From Smittium culicis (lineage: Eukaryota > Kickxellomycota > Harpellomycetes > Harpellales > Legeriomycetaceae): 10,024 bases of DNA. Position numbers and translations under genes: made by a program. Of the stretch, positions 1 to 7,999 are shown one piece after another. Positions within the stretch are counted from its first letter, which is position 1; every line of letters starts with the position of its first letter. The stretch spans positions 1 to 10,024 of the forward strand of contig LSSN01004762.1 of assembly GCA_001970855.1 (NCBI GenBank), given 5' to 3'. The notes beneath the pieces are model-generated. The model saw only the letters and a program-made list of their open reading frames with translations. It ran no database searches and was not told the origin of the DNA.

Positions 1-643
1 CCTGCCTCTCCTCCCATCCTTCTCGAGTTTAGCCTTCTCTGCTGCCGCCTCGCGCTCCTCGTACTCTAACTTCTTCTGCTGCTTGCGAAGCTCTACTAGC
101 TCTCGATCAAAACCCATCCCTTCTACATAATTGCTTGGGATTCTCAGTGCCGCGCCGAAACTATCTATTTGCTTCTTCTTCAGCTCGCTCATCTCGTGCG
201 TTTCTTTCACCTTCGACTTGTCCTTCGCTCTAAGTTCAGGCCTGCCACTAGCATACCTCTCCAACAAGTCGTTGCGCAGTTTATCCACGGCCTCTTCCAC
301 TAAATCTTCCTCCATTCTACAAGAATCAATAAACTGCTTTTAATTAACCCCATCTATAAATAAATATATAAATATATAACAATTACCCTTTGTCTTCAAG
401 CTCATCCTGCAGCTTTATACATTCGAGCTCGATTTTTCTCTTATATTCATGCTCTAATATCTCGCTCTCCATCTTCTCCCTCGCCTGCATCTTCTTCTCC
501 TTGAACTCCTCGCTCTCATCTCTATCCTCGCCTCGACCATCATCTAACCGTGCCCTCTTAGGCCTAAGAACTGATAGATTCTTCACTACATACCCATTCG
601 TTCCGCTCCCCCTCGACGTCGACATCCCTATTCCATTGTACAT
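1..643 (-). CDS. CWC21: Pre-mRNA-splicing factor CWC21 (Cwf21 domain), 5' part, two exons
   Basis: Exon 1 is 643-387, the intron 386-317, and exon 2 runs from 316 past the left edge; 191 codons are visible with no stop. The N-terminus MYNGIGMSTSRGSGTNGYVV matches the conserved start of CWC21/SRRM2-family proteins (MYNGIG..T.RGSGTNGYV). Around residues 62-100 the Cwf21 domain follows: EILEHEYKRKIELECIKLQD, then ELEDKG across the splice junction into MEEDLVEEAVDKLRNDLL. After that comes a highly charged helical region, including IPSNYVEGMGFDRELVELRK (about residues 145-164) and a Lys/Glu/Arg-rich tail still open at position 1. In the family this small protein sits at the catalytic centre of the spliceosome and contacts Prp8 and Snu114; that is family knowledge. 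The start at 643 is chosen because it gives the conserved MYNGIG beginning. Codon use is much less AT-rich than the flanks. The 3' end lies outside the window. Confidence 0.93.
317..386 (-). other. Spliceosomal intron in CWC21 (70 nt)
   Basis: The donor GTAATT begins at 386, directly after AAAGG, and the acceptor TTGTAG ends at 317. Reading through the intron hits an in-frame TAA immediately (383-385). Splicing rejoins codon GG|A so that ELEDKG continues as MEEDLVEEAV inside the Cwf21 domain, and exon 2 then stays open for 105 codons to the edge. A second AG (TTTATAG, ending near 352) is an alternative acceptor, but it gives a less natural domain continuation. The length and AT-richness are typical of fungal introns. 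Confidence 0.88.
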
Positions 644-1227
644 CTTTTTAGATTTATCTTGATTTGGTTATAATTTTTCAAAACTTTAGTTTTGTTGCAC
701 ACAGAGACAATAATTTCGCTCCCTTTTTTCCTTATTTTTATTTGCCCAATATATCTTTTTTTTTTTCCAATCCAATATTGATCCATATCCTCTCTGTAGT
801 AATTCAAAAATAAGCTGGCCAATCATAATAAATAACTATTTACCCGCCCTTGACACTAACCTATGAAAAATAGTTTTTATGATTAAAGCATAAATCACAA
901 TCTGATTTTATACCCTCAGTAAATAAAATTAATTCCAATAGTATTTTATACCCAAATTAAATAAACCATAAAGCTATCTTCTTTTTCTTTTGAAGAAAGG
1001 AAAAAGGTAAATCAACCAATAAAAATCAATTAAAATTAAAGTTATATTTTTTCATAAAAAAAATAAGAAATTAGATGGAAGAAACAAATAAAGTTGTTAT
1101 TATGGAACAAAGCCCAAGCTGGGCTAACGTAGCTATCTCAAGAACTAAAACCCCTCCCCTCCATATTAAAAAAAATAAAATAAAATGTGCAAGTTCATTC
1201 CAGCTCCTTTATTTAAAACTACTGTTT

Positions 1228-1297
1228 GACTCGAACCTATAAAAAGTAAAATCGCGTGCATAGGCGGCACATATTTAAAGTTAGAGCTTTAACTAAG
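1228..1297 (-). other. Possible decayed tRNA-type Pol III promoter (SINE-like)
   Basis: On the minus strand, GGTTCGAGTC (1237-1228) matches the core of the tRNA B box GGTTCGANTCC. About 50-60 nt upstream, TTAGTTAAAGC (near 1297-1286) vaguely resembles a D-arm/A box. The bases beside the T-loop do not pair into a T-stem, so this is not a functional tRNA. It could be an old tRNA-derived SINE head or chance. Confidence 0.2.
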
Positions 1298-1477
1298 AGA
1301 ATTTGATCAAAATATTAAAGAGTTCATTGAATACATTCTAGCCCAGTTTTGAGAAATCCAAATATGCTTTGAAATCAACTTTCTTCGAAAAATTTCCAAA
1401 AAAAAAAAAAGAAAAAAGCTGAAATATTGGGAACTACAGAGTGCTCTGAAGATCATAAAAAACCGTAGCTATGCAGC

Positions 1478-1499
1478 CATACGCCAGTTTACGCGTATG
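1478..1499. repeat. Small perfect hairpin (7-bp stem, 8-nt loop)
   Basis: CATACGC (1478-1484) and GCGTATG (1493-1499) are exact reverse complements around the loop CAGTTTAC. The stem contains two CpGs, unusual in this AT-rich stretch. No flanking T-run or gene suggests a terminator, and no function is assigned. Confidence 0.5.
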
Positions 1500-3431
1500 A
1501 TAGGCGCTCCATAAATCTTATAATAAAATTTCAAAAATAAGTAAAGTTATTTATATCGCTGCACTCAAATGCAAAAAAAATTAACTCTTTTTCATCCAAA
1601 AGCAGCAAATTAAATTTCAAAGATAATAGATATTATGATTCACCAACTACTTTCATGAAAATCAAAGTTAAAGCTCTACTACTTTGAAAATATGCTGAAC
1701 CAATTTGTACATATTTCAATGAATCTGATTATTGTAAATATCAATGCGATTATATAAATAAAAATATGAAATAAATGCGGTTAGTAAAGATTTAAATCGC
1801 ATAGTAAATACAGAATATATAAATATTTCTACTTATAACATATATCTGAATACTCTGAAATAAATTGTGACATTTCTATGCAAGATAAACTGAATAAAAA
1901 TTTTAATTATAAAATTTAAGCTCAGAATCTAAATTGAACTAAATTTATACATACCTTACTAAAAATAACTATAAGAAGAATTTTGGCTTTCAATTACCTG
2001 GTATAAGAATTCTCTTGGAATCGAATTATTTATTTGCTTTCAGGAGATAATAATTATACTAATAATATCGGCTCGTTTTCTGAATCCAAAAGCTTTAATG
2101 CGAAATCAAAAGGGCTTTTAATAATATTAAAAAAATATATATAATTTATAAAATAATTATAAACATTGTAATTATTTTATCATAAATCGAAAATTAATAT
2201 CTACTGTTAGAAAGGGAAACCTGCTAATTTATCATTATTATTTAGAAGGAAAAATAAGCAGAAAATCCTACAAAAATTCTGTAAAAAAAAGAATAACAGC
2301 CTTCATCATAAAGGTGATGTCATCAATTTTTAAAAAAAAAAGTACTTCCTTGAATAAAGCTGTAAAAACAGGCACATTATATCTTTAAGAAATATACATT
2401 AAAAATTCAGACGCATAATTTTGGACCAACTTTTGGAATTTATCGGAACTATGGTCAAAATATATAGCTTAAATTATAAAAAAAAAGTGATAAATTATTA
2501 AAATTCATATTTTATTCCAATGGAAGTGCAAATTTAACATTGGTGGAAATAAAAAAAATATGATAAAAAAAATATAATATACCTACCAAATATTTAAAGA
2601 TTATGGACATTTTTAATATAATTTACAACTGATAAATCTATAACCAATAAAAAAGAATACGGTTTAATATTAATTTTAGACATTATTACGGTTAAAATTT
2701 TGATAATACAAATAAAAACCTAGAATAGTGAAAAATTAATAATAATAAACTATATTTGGATTAATCTTTCAAATTAGACGCTTTAAAAAAATAATTATTA
2801 TATATCTGTTGTGAATATTATGATAGGTATAAGTTTATAATAGAAATCATCGAATAAAAGTGATTTTTAGAGAATTTTGAAAATGATAAAATATTCTTAG
2901 CTTAGTTTTTGGGTCATAAATACGACGCATTTACGTAAAAATTTCCTAAATATGATAAAAATTAAAACTCGAAATTAGTGTTTAATTCGAATTAATTTAA
3001 ATTTAATATAATTTAAAATTAAATCCTTAAGATGATTAGACTTAATTGTATAAAAAATTATTGAGTCAGGCTCTATAAAAAAATACAAGAAAATATTGAT
3101 AAATTTTGGTAAATTAAATTATATAAATATTCATATCTATTCACTAAATATATAAAACGATTTTATAATTCTTAATAACAAGCAAAATTACTAACCTAAT
3201 ATAAATTGTACACTGAAACAAAAATTTTCCATCTTATGAAAAATAAAAAGCAGTTTTGAACGATTAATATATTTTTTTGTTCCAATTCTAAGGTTAGGGT
3301 GAAAACTTTTAAAAAATTTATTTTGGTTATAAAAAATTTAAATAAAAAATATAAATAGAATAGCTTTAATAAAAAAATTTCTACTGAACAGTCACAGTAT
3401 AATATTATTTGCCATTATTATATTCAAATTT

Positions 3432-4142
3432 TTCTACCACCCCAGAATTTTGCACAAAGAGCCAAATGTTGCTAACTTGCTAAAATACTTAATAACGCTC
3501 AAATTTGAGAAGAGAATGTATAATTAGATAAAGTAAAATAAAAAATGCGTTCTATTTGTAGCACGCCGAAAAATAAGCCCCCTATTTCAGTTATAAATAC
3601 TTTTAAACTTTAAAACGAAAATTAAAAAAAAATGGAGAAATACTAAAGATAGGCCATTAATTCCCCTCGTTCCTAAAAAATACACTCTAAATATTTTAAA
3701 AAATTCTATGCCTATTACTTCATCTAGCAATTATGAAAAAAGCTATCCAAGATACTAATCCACTGCAGGAATTTATGAGAAAAAGAAAAATGAATATAAA
3801 TCTGACTATTTTAAAAGATTAAGCGTTTTTTATTAAATTCTATCTGCAATCTTCATAATTAAAAAGCTTAATAAAAGCACTGAAATTAAAAAAAAGATAA
3901 CACTATATTCTGACCAAGAAAAGGAATTTGACTGAGTGTATTGAGGATATTTATTCTTATTCTTAGAATAATTAGGATTTTTCAATCATTATAAAATGGA
4001 TTTTAAACATATATAGCGGATATAAACTCACTATGATTAGTATCGGAGAAAATAGCTATCCAATTATTATCAAAAAAGAACTAAGGTAAGATGACCACAT
4101 ATTCCCGCTAAAATATAATTTCATAACAGACCCTTTAATGTT
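3432..4142 (+). pseudogene. Decayed Ty3/Gypsy-type integrase remnant
   Basis: One plus-strand frame (codons starting at positions divisible by 3) reads as a degraded LTR-retrotransposon integrase, in the expected order. First is a zinc-finger-like part: LHKEPNVANLLKYL (3450-3491) and then CVLFVARRKISPL (3546-3584), resembling the family pattern C..CAR.K. Next is PLIPLVP (3654-3674), like the Gypsy 'G.L.PL.vP' segment, and NILKNSMPITSSSNY, where the first catalytic Asp would be Asn (3702-3704). Then comes ITLYSDQEKEF with Asp at 3912-3914, followed by an LGF (3972-3980). About 34 residues after that Asp, a TAG at 4014 falls where the catalytic Glu of DD35E is expected. Further on are YRRK (then TAG) LSNYYQ (4041-4073) and FHNRPFN (4119-4139). 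Several stops interrupt it, but fewer than the base composition predicts over the first 170 codons. Integrase inserts element cDNA into the host; this copy is dead. The assignment is by eye. Confidence 0.45.
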
Positions 4143-4453
4143 GTACGTTAAAAGAAAGGAATACGGGAAAATAAGTTTCAAATTAAGAATTCAAATACTA
4201 GTATACAAAGATGACTAATTATAAGAATTAGAAGTCGAAATTAATATGAATACGAAAAAAATTAGTGGAGCTCTCAATTCCCATTCTTTAGCCTCATGCG
4301 CTAAAATAAATTCTTAAAAAATAGATAATTGACTAGATAATAAATTTTTAATCCAAAAAGATTTATTTAATTATCTAGATATTATTTTCCAAGCTTTAAA
4401 ACTGCAAAAGATGTGTTTCTCAGGGCATATACTGCTAGAATAAATCTAGTTCC
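4143..4453. other. AT-rich spacer between integrase remnant and DIRS-like element
   Basis: A shifted plus-strand frame stays partly open here (for example LYVKRKEYGKISFKLRIQIL near 4141-4200, and ELEVEINMNTKKISGA further on). It could be the C-terminal tail of the same Gypsy-type polyprotein, but I recognise no motif. No RNA gene or regulatory site is seen. Confidence 0.35.
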
Positions 4454-4576
4454 AATAATGAGAATTAACTCATATTATATAAAGAGATAAGATAATTTAG
4501 TGCTATCATCTTTATTGAATAAAATAAACCGAGTTTAAAAAACTAGCAAAAAAGTAAAATTTTTTTTTTCATATAC
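4454..4576 (-). repeat. Left inverted terminal repeat of the DIRS-like element
   Basis: The reverse complement of 4495-4537 matches 9216-9258 at 37 of 43 positions without gaps; most mismatches are transitions. Similarity continues inward through the A/T run and TATATG (to 4576), and outward with gaps to a shared TTCTCATTATT (ending 4454). A weaker shared ACCTTTG near 4616-4622 may extend the repeat inward. The outer edge is uncertain by some tens of bases. Confidence 0.8.
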
Positions 4577-4772
4577 CATATAAAGTACGTATTTTGTATA
4601 CTTATCATATTTAGGCAAAGGTAAAATGGGAACGGGTGCGCGGATCTAAATTTATCTCATCTCTTCATATCATATGGATTGATTTTCGTTCTTCAAACTT
4701 GATTAATTCTAACATTATTTCTCTCAGGAGATATACTTAGATAATTCTAAGGCAAAATCGACTTTGTAATGT

Positions 4773-5549
4773 TCAAATTTCGACTATGGAGAGCCGATAA
4801 TAGCTGTAAAACATATATTAGCCTGACTAAAACGTATGTGAAATAATTAAATCTGCTGGATGACCTGAATTTGCTACTAATTATGCTCCAAATGATCTTG
4901 CTTTAGGTATTTTCTCACCATTACTTATAATCATTTTTGTTATAGATTTGATATTTCTAGGTATGCTATCCACACTTAGAAGTTTTCTATGATAATTTAT
5001 ATATCTAAACAGGCGATTCACTGTAACATTTTTGTCTTTACTGCGTGGTCTTGAACGGGGAACTTTTGCCAACCTTTCTTTATATGTTTTTTATCCCGTC
5101 ACGGGGCATACTAATTCATCAGGATATGATCTAATCTCACAAGACTTTTCTATCGATCTATCTTTTCTCTTTTCCTTGGGTAAAAATATGACTAGATTTA
5201 TTGAGAAATATAAAACTATGGCTCTCGAATCTTCTATTCAGTGAACACAACGTCATATCAATATAACGAAAATTGCAAGCAGACAACATGTCTTGGCGGT
5301 CAAAGATTTAAATTCAAGGTATTTGTTAAATACAAGATTTCTGAAATATGTAACTATAGGTTTGATGTTTATATCATGGTCAATGAATGGTTTTATATTC
5401 AATTAATCTAGTTATTTGAAGAATTTTTTGTATAAATTACTATTTTTATTACAGTTGTCTTCGGGCATCAAAATAGTTAAAGCGGATTTTTATGCCTTTA
5501 ATGTATTAACTGAAAGTTTCTTTACTGTGTAGATATCAGCTATGCAGTT
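4773..5549 (-). pseudogene. Tyrosine recombinase pseudogene of the DIRS-like element
   Basis: A single frame runs from 5549 to a stop at 4773-4775 without a frameshift, broken only by stops. The N-terminal core-binding part reads IADIYTVKKLSVNTLKA, stop, KSALTILMPED, then LNIKPFIDHDINIKPIV. The catalytic part reads LTAKTCCLLAIF (5303-5268), PKEKRKDRSIEKSCEIR, LVCPVTG, LFRYINYHRKLLSVDSIPRN, and IPKARSFGA (near 4884-4910). Next come an in-frame TAA, LVANSGHPADLII, and TF-stop-SG. The last motif is YYRL, with the likely nucleophile Tyr at 4797-4799. In active enzymes two arginines and a histidine surround this tyrosine. Here box I has Ile or a stop in place of Arg, and the HxxR motif reads R-S-F-G. 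The nucleophile codon survives. The enzyme would integrate circular element DNA; this copy is inactive. Confidence 0.82.
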
Positions 5550-5679
5550 TGAAATCTGTATTACTGATGTATTTCATAATATATTATTTTCAATCTTTTA
5601 ATATAAAAATTGGTTTTGAGTATCGTAATACATTGCTCTTCTTTTAACTGATCTATGATTATTTTCCATTATATATGCT

Positions 5680-6090
5680 GCTTTAGTGTATATAATTTCT
5701 TCTTCGATGGGGCCCCACTGATCCTCTATCCAGCTAGTTACCACTAATTATTGGAATTCAGTAGAGATTTTCCGCTTCTTGGTTCTGGTATGACTTCAAT
5801 TGATTCTATTCTTATCGGCCTCGTTATTCACTAAATTGTGACATCTGGGGACTATGTTGCAGAGTTCCATTGAGGGGTTATTAACATTAATTTCAGACAT
5901 TCTATCCTGAATCTTATTATTATTTCTGGAATCAAGTTCTATTTTAGATAGCAATATTTTTTGATCTAGTTTCTCCATTCCTGTTTCAAGGCACTCATTT
6001 CCTCTGCCTTCGAGTCTTGGTAGAAGAAGTATCTATCTAACTTCTTTTTTTTTTCAAGGCGAATAGTTCCACGTCGAGTGGGCCAAATCT
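5680..6090 (-). pseudogene. Post-RNase H domain remnant of the DIRS-like polyprotein
   Basis: RFGPLDVELFALKKK (about 6090-6050) resembles the DIRS-family segment 'DvdLFAs..N' that follows RNase H. After a frame change near 6045 it continues KLDRYFFYQDSKAEEMSALK, then QEWRN (ending 5969), like the family pattern 'Y.SW.PDP.A.avDAL..dW'. Next come NLIPEIIIRF and LKLMLITPQWNSAT (about 5900-5850), matching 'l..P.W.sa.W.P', then RIESIEVIPEPRSGKSLLN and RISGAPSKKKLYTLKQ near 5680. Stops replace likely Trp and Gln codons. In DIRS elements a methyltransferase-like domain is annotated in this part of the polyprotein; I see no diagnostic methyltransferase motif, so I leave the function open. Confidence 0.7.
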
Positions 6091-6420
6091 CGAGTGTATT
6101 TTCTCGATTGAATGCAAAACCAGAATACATTCTATCTGAGTCTTCATGAGAATCGGCGCATCTGATTGTTTGATGTGCGTTGGTACACATGCAATTGCGA
6201 GCCTCGTATTGTAATTCAAAAAATGCTTTCATAAAATTTCAGATAAATAAAAATGCTCTTTAGAGATGGTTCCTAAAACTTAATCGCATAATCCAACGCA
6301 TTTTGGTTGTCTGTGTATATTTTCACAGCCCGCGCTTGAACCTGTGGTAGCTCCAAGGTGTAATTTATTGTTAATAGCTCCTTTTAGTTGATGTGGGTAT
6401 CGGCTAAAGAGCTCGGTGAG

Positions 6421-6425
6421 ATACC
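6421..6425. repeat. Left target-site duplication of the solo LTR (ATACC)
   Basis: ATACC directly precedes the TGTTATG end. It pairs with ATACT at 6876-6880 after the ...GTCA end, 4 of 5 identical with one C/T transition. A 5-bp duplication is typical for Gypsy- and Copia-type insertion. Confidence 0.55.
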
Positions 6426-6440
6426 TGTTATGCACAGAAA

Positions 6441-6580
6441 CACTCTAGAACTTTATGGAACATTATGGAATACAACGGAACCTAATGTAACATCATAAAC
6501 ATCATAAACATCATGGAATACAATTGAACCTTATGGAACATCAAAGAACATAATGGAACATTTTGAAATACAATGGAATG
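6441..6580 (+). repeat. 10-bp-period tandem array (GGAA units)
   Basis: About 14 consecutive units share the pattern cNtNatGGAA, with GAA or GGAA recurring every 10 bp; two units are 9 bp (CATCATAAA twice). Examples are CTTTATGGAA, CATTATGGAA, TACAACGGAA, CCTTATGGAA, CATAATGGAA and TACAATGGAA. The unit CCTTATGGAA differs by two bases from CCTTCTAGAA, which occurs intact just downstream at 6614-6623, and the first unit ends TCTAGAA. The array may therefore be an expanded and decayed set of heat-shock-element-like units. Confidence 0.8.
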
Positions 6581-6605
6581 TTATCCATAGATTATTTCAA
6601 GTCGC

Positions 6606-6623
6606 TTCTAGAACCTTCTAGAA
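6606..6623. promoter_or_regulatory. Perfect four-unit heat-shock-element motif
   Basis: TTC-TA-GAA-CC-TTC-TA-GAA gives four inverted nGAAn units at exact 5-bp steps (TTC at 6606, GAA at 6611, TTC at 6616, GAA at 6621). This is the consensus binding site of the trimeric heat-shock factor Hsf1. A further TTC at 6627 is off-step by one base. It lies about 100 bp upstream of a TATA box in the same LTR. That it binds Hsf is inferred from sequence only. Confidence 0.6.
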
Positions 6624-6718
6624 CGCTTCATAATATTCCACATGCTATTATTTGAAAATTATAAATTCTTTTATAATTATCTTTATTTAATAATATCATT
6701 TACATTTTTCTTCAAAAA

Positions 6719-6728
6719 TATAAAAGGG
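6719..6728 (+). promoter_or_regulatory. TATA box of the solo LTR
   Basis: TATAAAAGGG is a strong TATA-box match, about 95 bp downstream of the heat-shock-like motif and about 290 bp from the LTR's left end. Transcription would start near 6745-6755, leaving about 120 bp for R and U5. In AT-rich DNA TATA strings are common, so its position in the LTR counts more than the string itself. Confidence 0.5.
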
Positions 6729-6875
6729 TAACCTTTTTCCATCTTGCTAAAAAATCTAAGTTTATTATTTATTTTATAATATTTATCCCACTAAATATAT
6801 ATTATCCCTATAAAATTAAATAAATAACACTATATTGGTCTTATTTTCAGTATTAGTACAACCTTAGCCCTGTCA

Positions 6876-6880
6876 ATACT
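6876..6880. repeat. Right target-site duplication of the solo LTR (ATACT)
   Basis: ATACT directly follows the CTGTCA end of the LTR and pairs with ATACC at 6421-6425. Confidence 0.55.
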
Positions 6881-7117
6881 CTTCTCTTTGTGCCGAACAA
6901 TACCCGAATAATCTTTTCCTTAGCCAATATTCCTCAAGAATTTTCGCTCAAATTTGTAAATATTTCTAGATACGCTGCCTCTGGAATAAATAAGCAAGCA
7001 TTTCATTTCATCAACTAGCTTCCCACAGCGTAAAGTTCTGTATTAGCGGGATTTACAGCTTCACTATCGATGTTCATTGTTAAAATTTAGATAAAGTATT
7101 GTTATTCAGTCAAATAA

Positions 7118-7999
7118 TCTTCTTAAAATCAGCATTCGATAAAATACAGCATCAGAAAATACTTGCTTTTTTCCAATGAATCTCACCAGATTATTCAATA
7201 AAAATCATCCTTTAGTTACTAATTTTACTGCATCCATCCGTAAGTCCCTGATCTTTTCTTTGGGTGCTGTTAGATTCGAATATTTTTTATAGAGAAAAAA
7301 GAGAAAATTGAAAGACTTAGAGATTCGAAAAATGAATCATAAAGTCTTATATACTAATAAATAAAATATTGTGATCGGATAATTTAGATAAAGGAATATA
7401 TAAAAACTAATCCAATAAAATCACAACAGGCACTTTTAAACTCATTTTTATTGTTTCTGTTATCATACCTATATACTTTTTTGTTTGAGATATGGCAAGG
7501 GAAGGCTTAGAATTATTGATTTTGAAGCCTAATTCTAATAACATCATTGATACTTATTCCGTTTCATCTTTAATATCAATTTTGTTTCTCTCAAAATCAA
7601 AATACCGTTGATGATTGCCGCTACTCTTATTTTCAAAGATCTTGGACAAGATATTATGCGGCAGAGGATATTAATAAAGGCCAACATGATTAGCGATAAT
7701 CCTAATGGGATAAATCTGAACTGAGATAATCTCCCATTGAATTGAAGCCTCAGATATTTCTTGCAATTCTCGTGAATGAAAATATGCAGGAGCGCATACT
7801 CAAAATAAATTAAAATCATACAATCCTTTCCTCTTAACAATAGAAAAATTGACATCATAGTGCCAATTTTGAAGATTACTTCCTTGTATGCTTAATTGAG
7901 TTTTCGTAAGTCCAAAACAGGTCGCAGATATCCCTTTTTCTACGTAATAGTGAACAAATAGATGTTAAATCCCGGTCTTGAGTTGTTCATCTGTTCTAT
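7118..7999 (-). pseudogene. Reverse transcriptase pseudogene of the DIRS-like element
   Basis: The order of motifs matches DIRS-family reverse transcriptase. SRPGFNIYLFTIT leads into KKGYLRPVLDLRKLN (about 7939-7895). IYFEYALLHIFIH (7810-7772) stands where 'IDLKDAFLHIPIH' is typical, so the first catalytic Asp is Tyr. KKYLRLQFNGRLSQFRFIPL is followed by GLS (7762-7694). IRVAAIINGILIL (7630-7592) has IING in place of the YLDD box, so both remaining aspartates are lost. After a frame change near 7570, LLELGFKINNSK and KYIGMITETIKMSLKVP follow (7541-7425). After a second change come KEKIRDLRMDAVKLV and NNLVRFIGKKQVFSDAVF (7261-7140), matching the family's 'l..LasfiGk......aV' segment. The domain is therefore complete in outline and catalytically dead. 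Confidence 0.88.

Larger units (their letters stand above)
644..3431. other. AT-rich intergenic region without recognisable genes
   Basis: Upstream of CWC21 the sequence becomes very AT-rich, with many homopolymer runs. Translating both strands, I found no domain I recognise and no long open frame. The plus strand is visibly richer in A than T over most of this stretch, which may mean it is old transposon sequence read on the plus strand (a Gypsy-like integrase remnant follows at 3432). No reverse transcriptase or protease motif could be found here to support that. Slightly GC-richer islets occur near 1110-1160, 1225-1270 and 1460-1510. Confidence 0.6.
6426..6875 (+). mobile_element. Solo LTR nested in the RNase H region
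   Basis: This 450-bp segment begins TGTTATGC and ends CCCTGTCA, giving the canonical TG...CA ends, and is flanked by ATACC/ATACT. Removing it and one duplicate brings the two RNase H halves together with only a small frame offset (RRV..PSSLADTHIN), as expected for an insertion. It is more AT-rich than the surrounding element and has no coding content. I orient it on the plus strand because the tandem array and heat-shock-like motif lie near the left end, followed by a TATA box at 6719, in U3-to-R order. No second LTR or internal region adjoins it, so it is probably the scar of LTR-LTR recombination. It is unknown whether it belongs to the same family as the integrase remnant at 3432. Confidence 0.65.
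6110..7090 (-). pseudogene. RNase H domain remnant, split by a solo LTR
   Basis: The upstream half (from about 7077) reads PEAAYLEIFTNLSENS, stop, GILAKEKIIR. This is the RNase H opening 'l.iftDAS..gWG', with the catalytic Asp changed to Asn (6952-6954) and Trp changed to TGA (6934-6936). The domain is then interrupted by 6426-6875. It resumes at 6416 as SSLADTHIN, stop, KELLTINYTLELPQVQ, like 'HIN.KELL...yaL', and VKIYTDNQNAL with a retained TDN Asp at 6309-6311. After a frame shift it reads LAIACVPTHIKQSDAP, whose final Asp is at 6160-6162. RNase H degrades the RNA strand of the RNA/DNA hybrid during reverse transcription. The family pattern on both sides of the insert is what shows that the insert is foreign. 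Confidence 0.8.

Noticed and set aside
131..662. Plus-strand open frames opposite CWC21 (131-343 and 390-662)
   Set aside because: These Ser- and Leu-rich frames are antisense shadows of the Glu- and Lys-rich CWC21 exons.
628..822. Minus-strand 64-codon open frame overlapping the CWC21 start
   Set aside because: It has AT-driven composition and no recognisable motif, and it ends inside the CWC21 N-terminus in another frame. It could act as an upstream ORF, but nothing supports that.
2315..2325. TGATGTCATCA palindrome as a CRE/bZIP site
   Set aside because: A single short site far from any gene start; expected by chance.
3285..3302. TTAGGG-like string (GGTTAGGGTG) as an interstitial telomere
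   Set aside because: Only one unit is present, with no tandem repetition.
5032..5244. Plus-strand open frame of 70 codons
   Set aside because: It is antisense to the tyrosine recombinase catalytic region, which shows clear family motifs on the minus strand.
6441..6580. CRISPR array
   Set aside because: The repeats are contiguous 10-mers without spacers, and the genome is eukaryotic.
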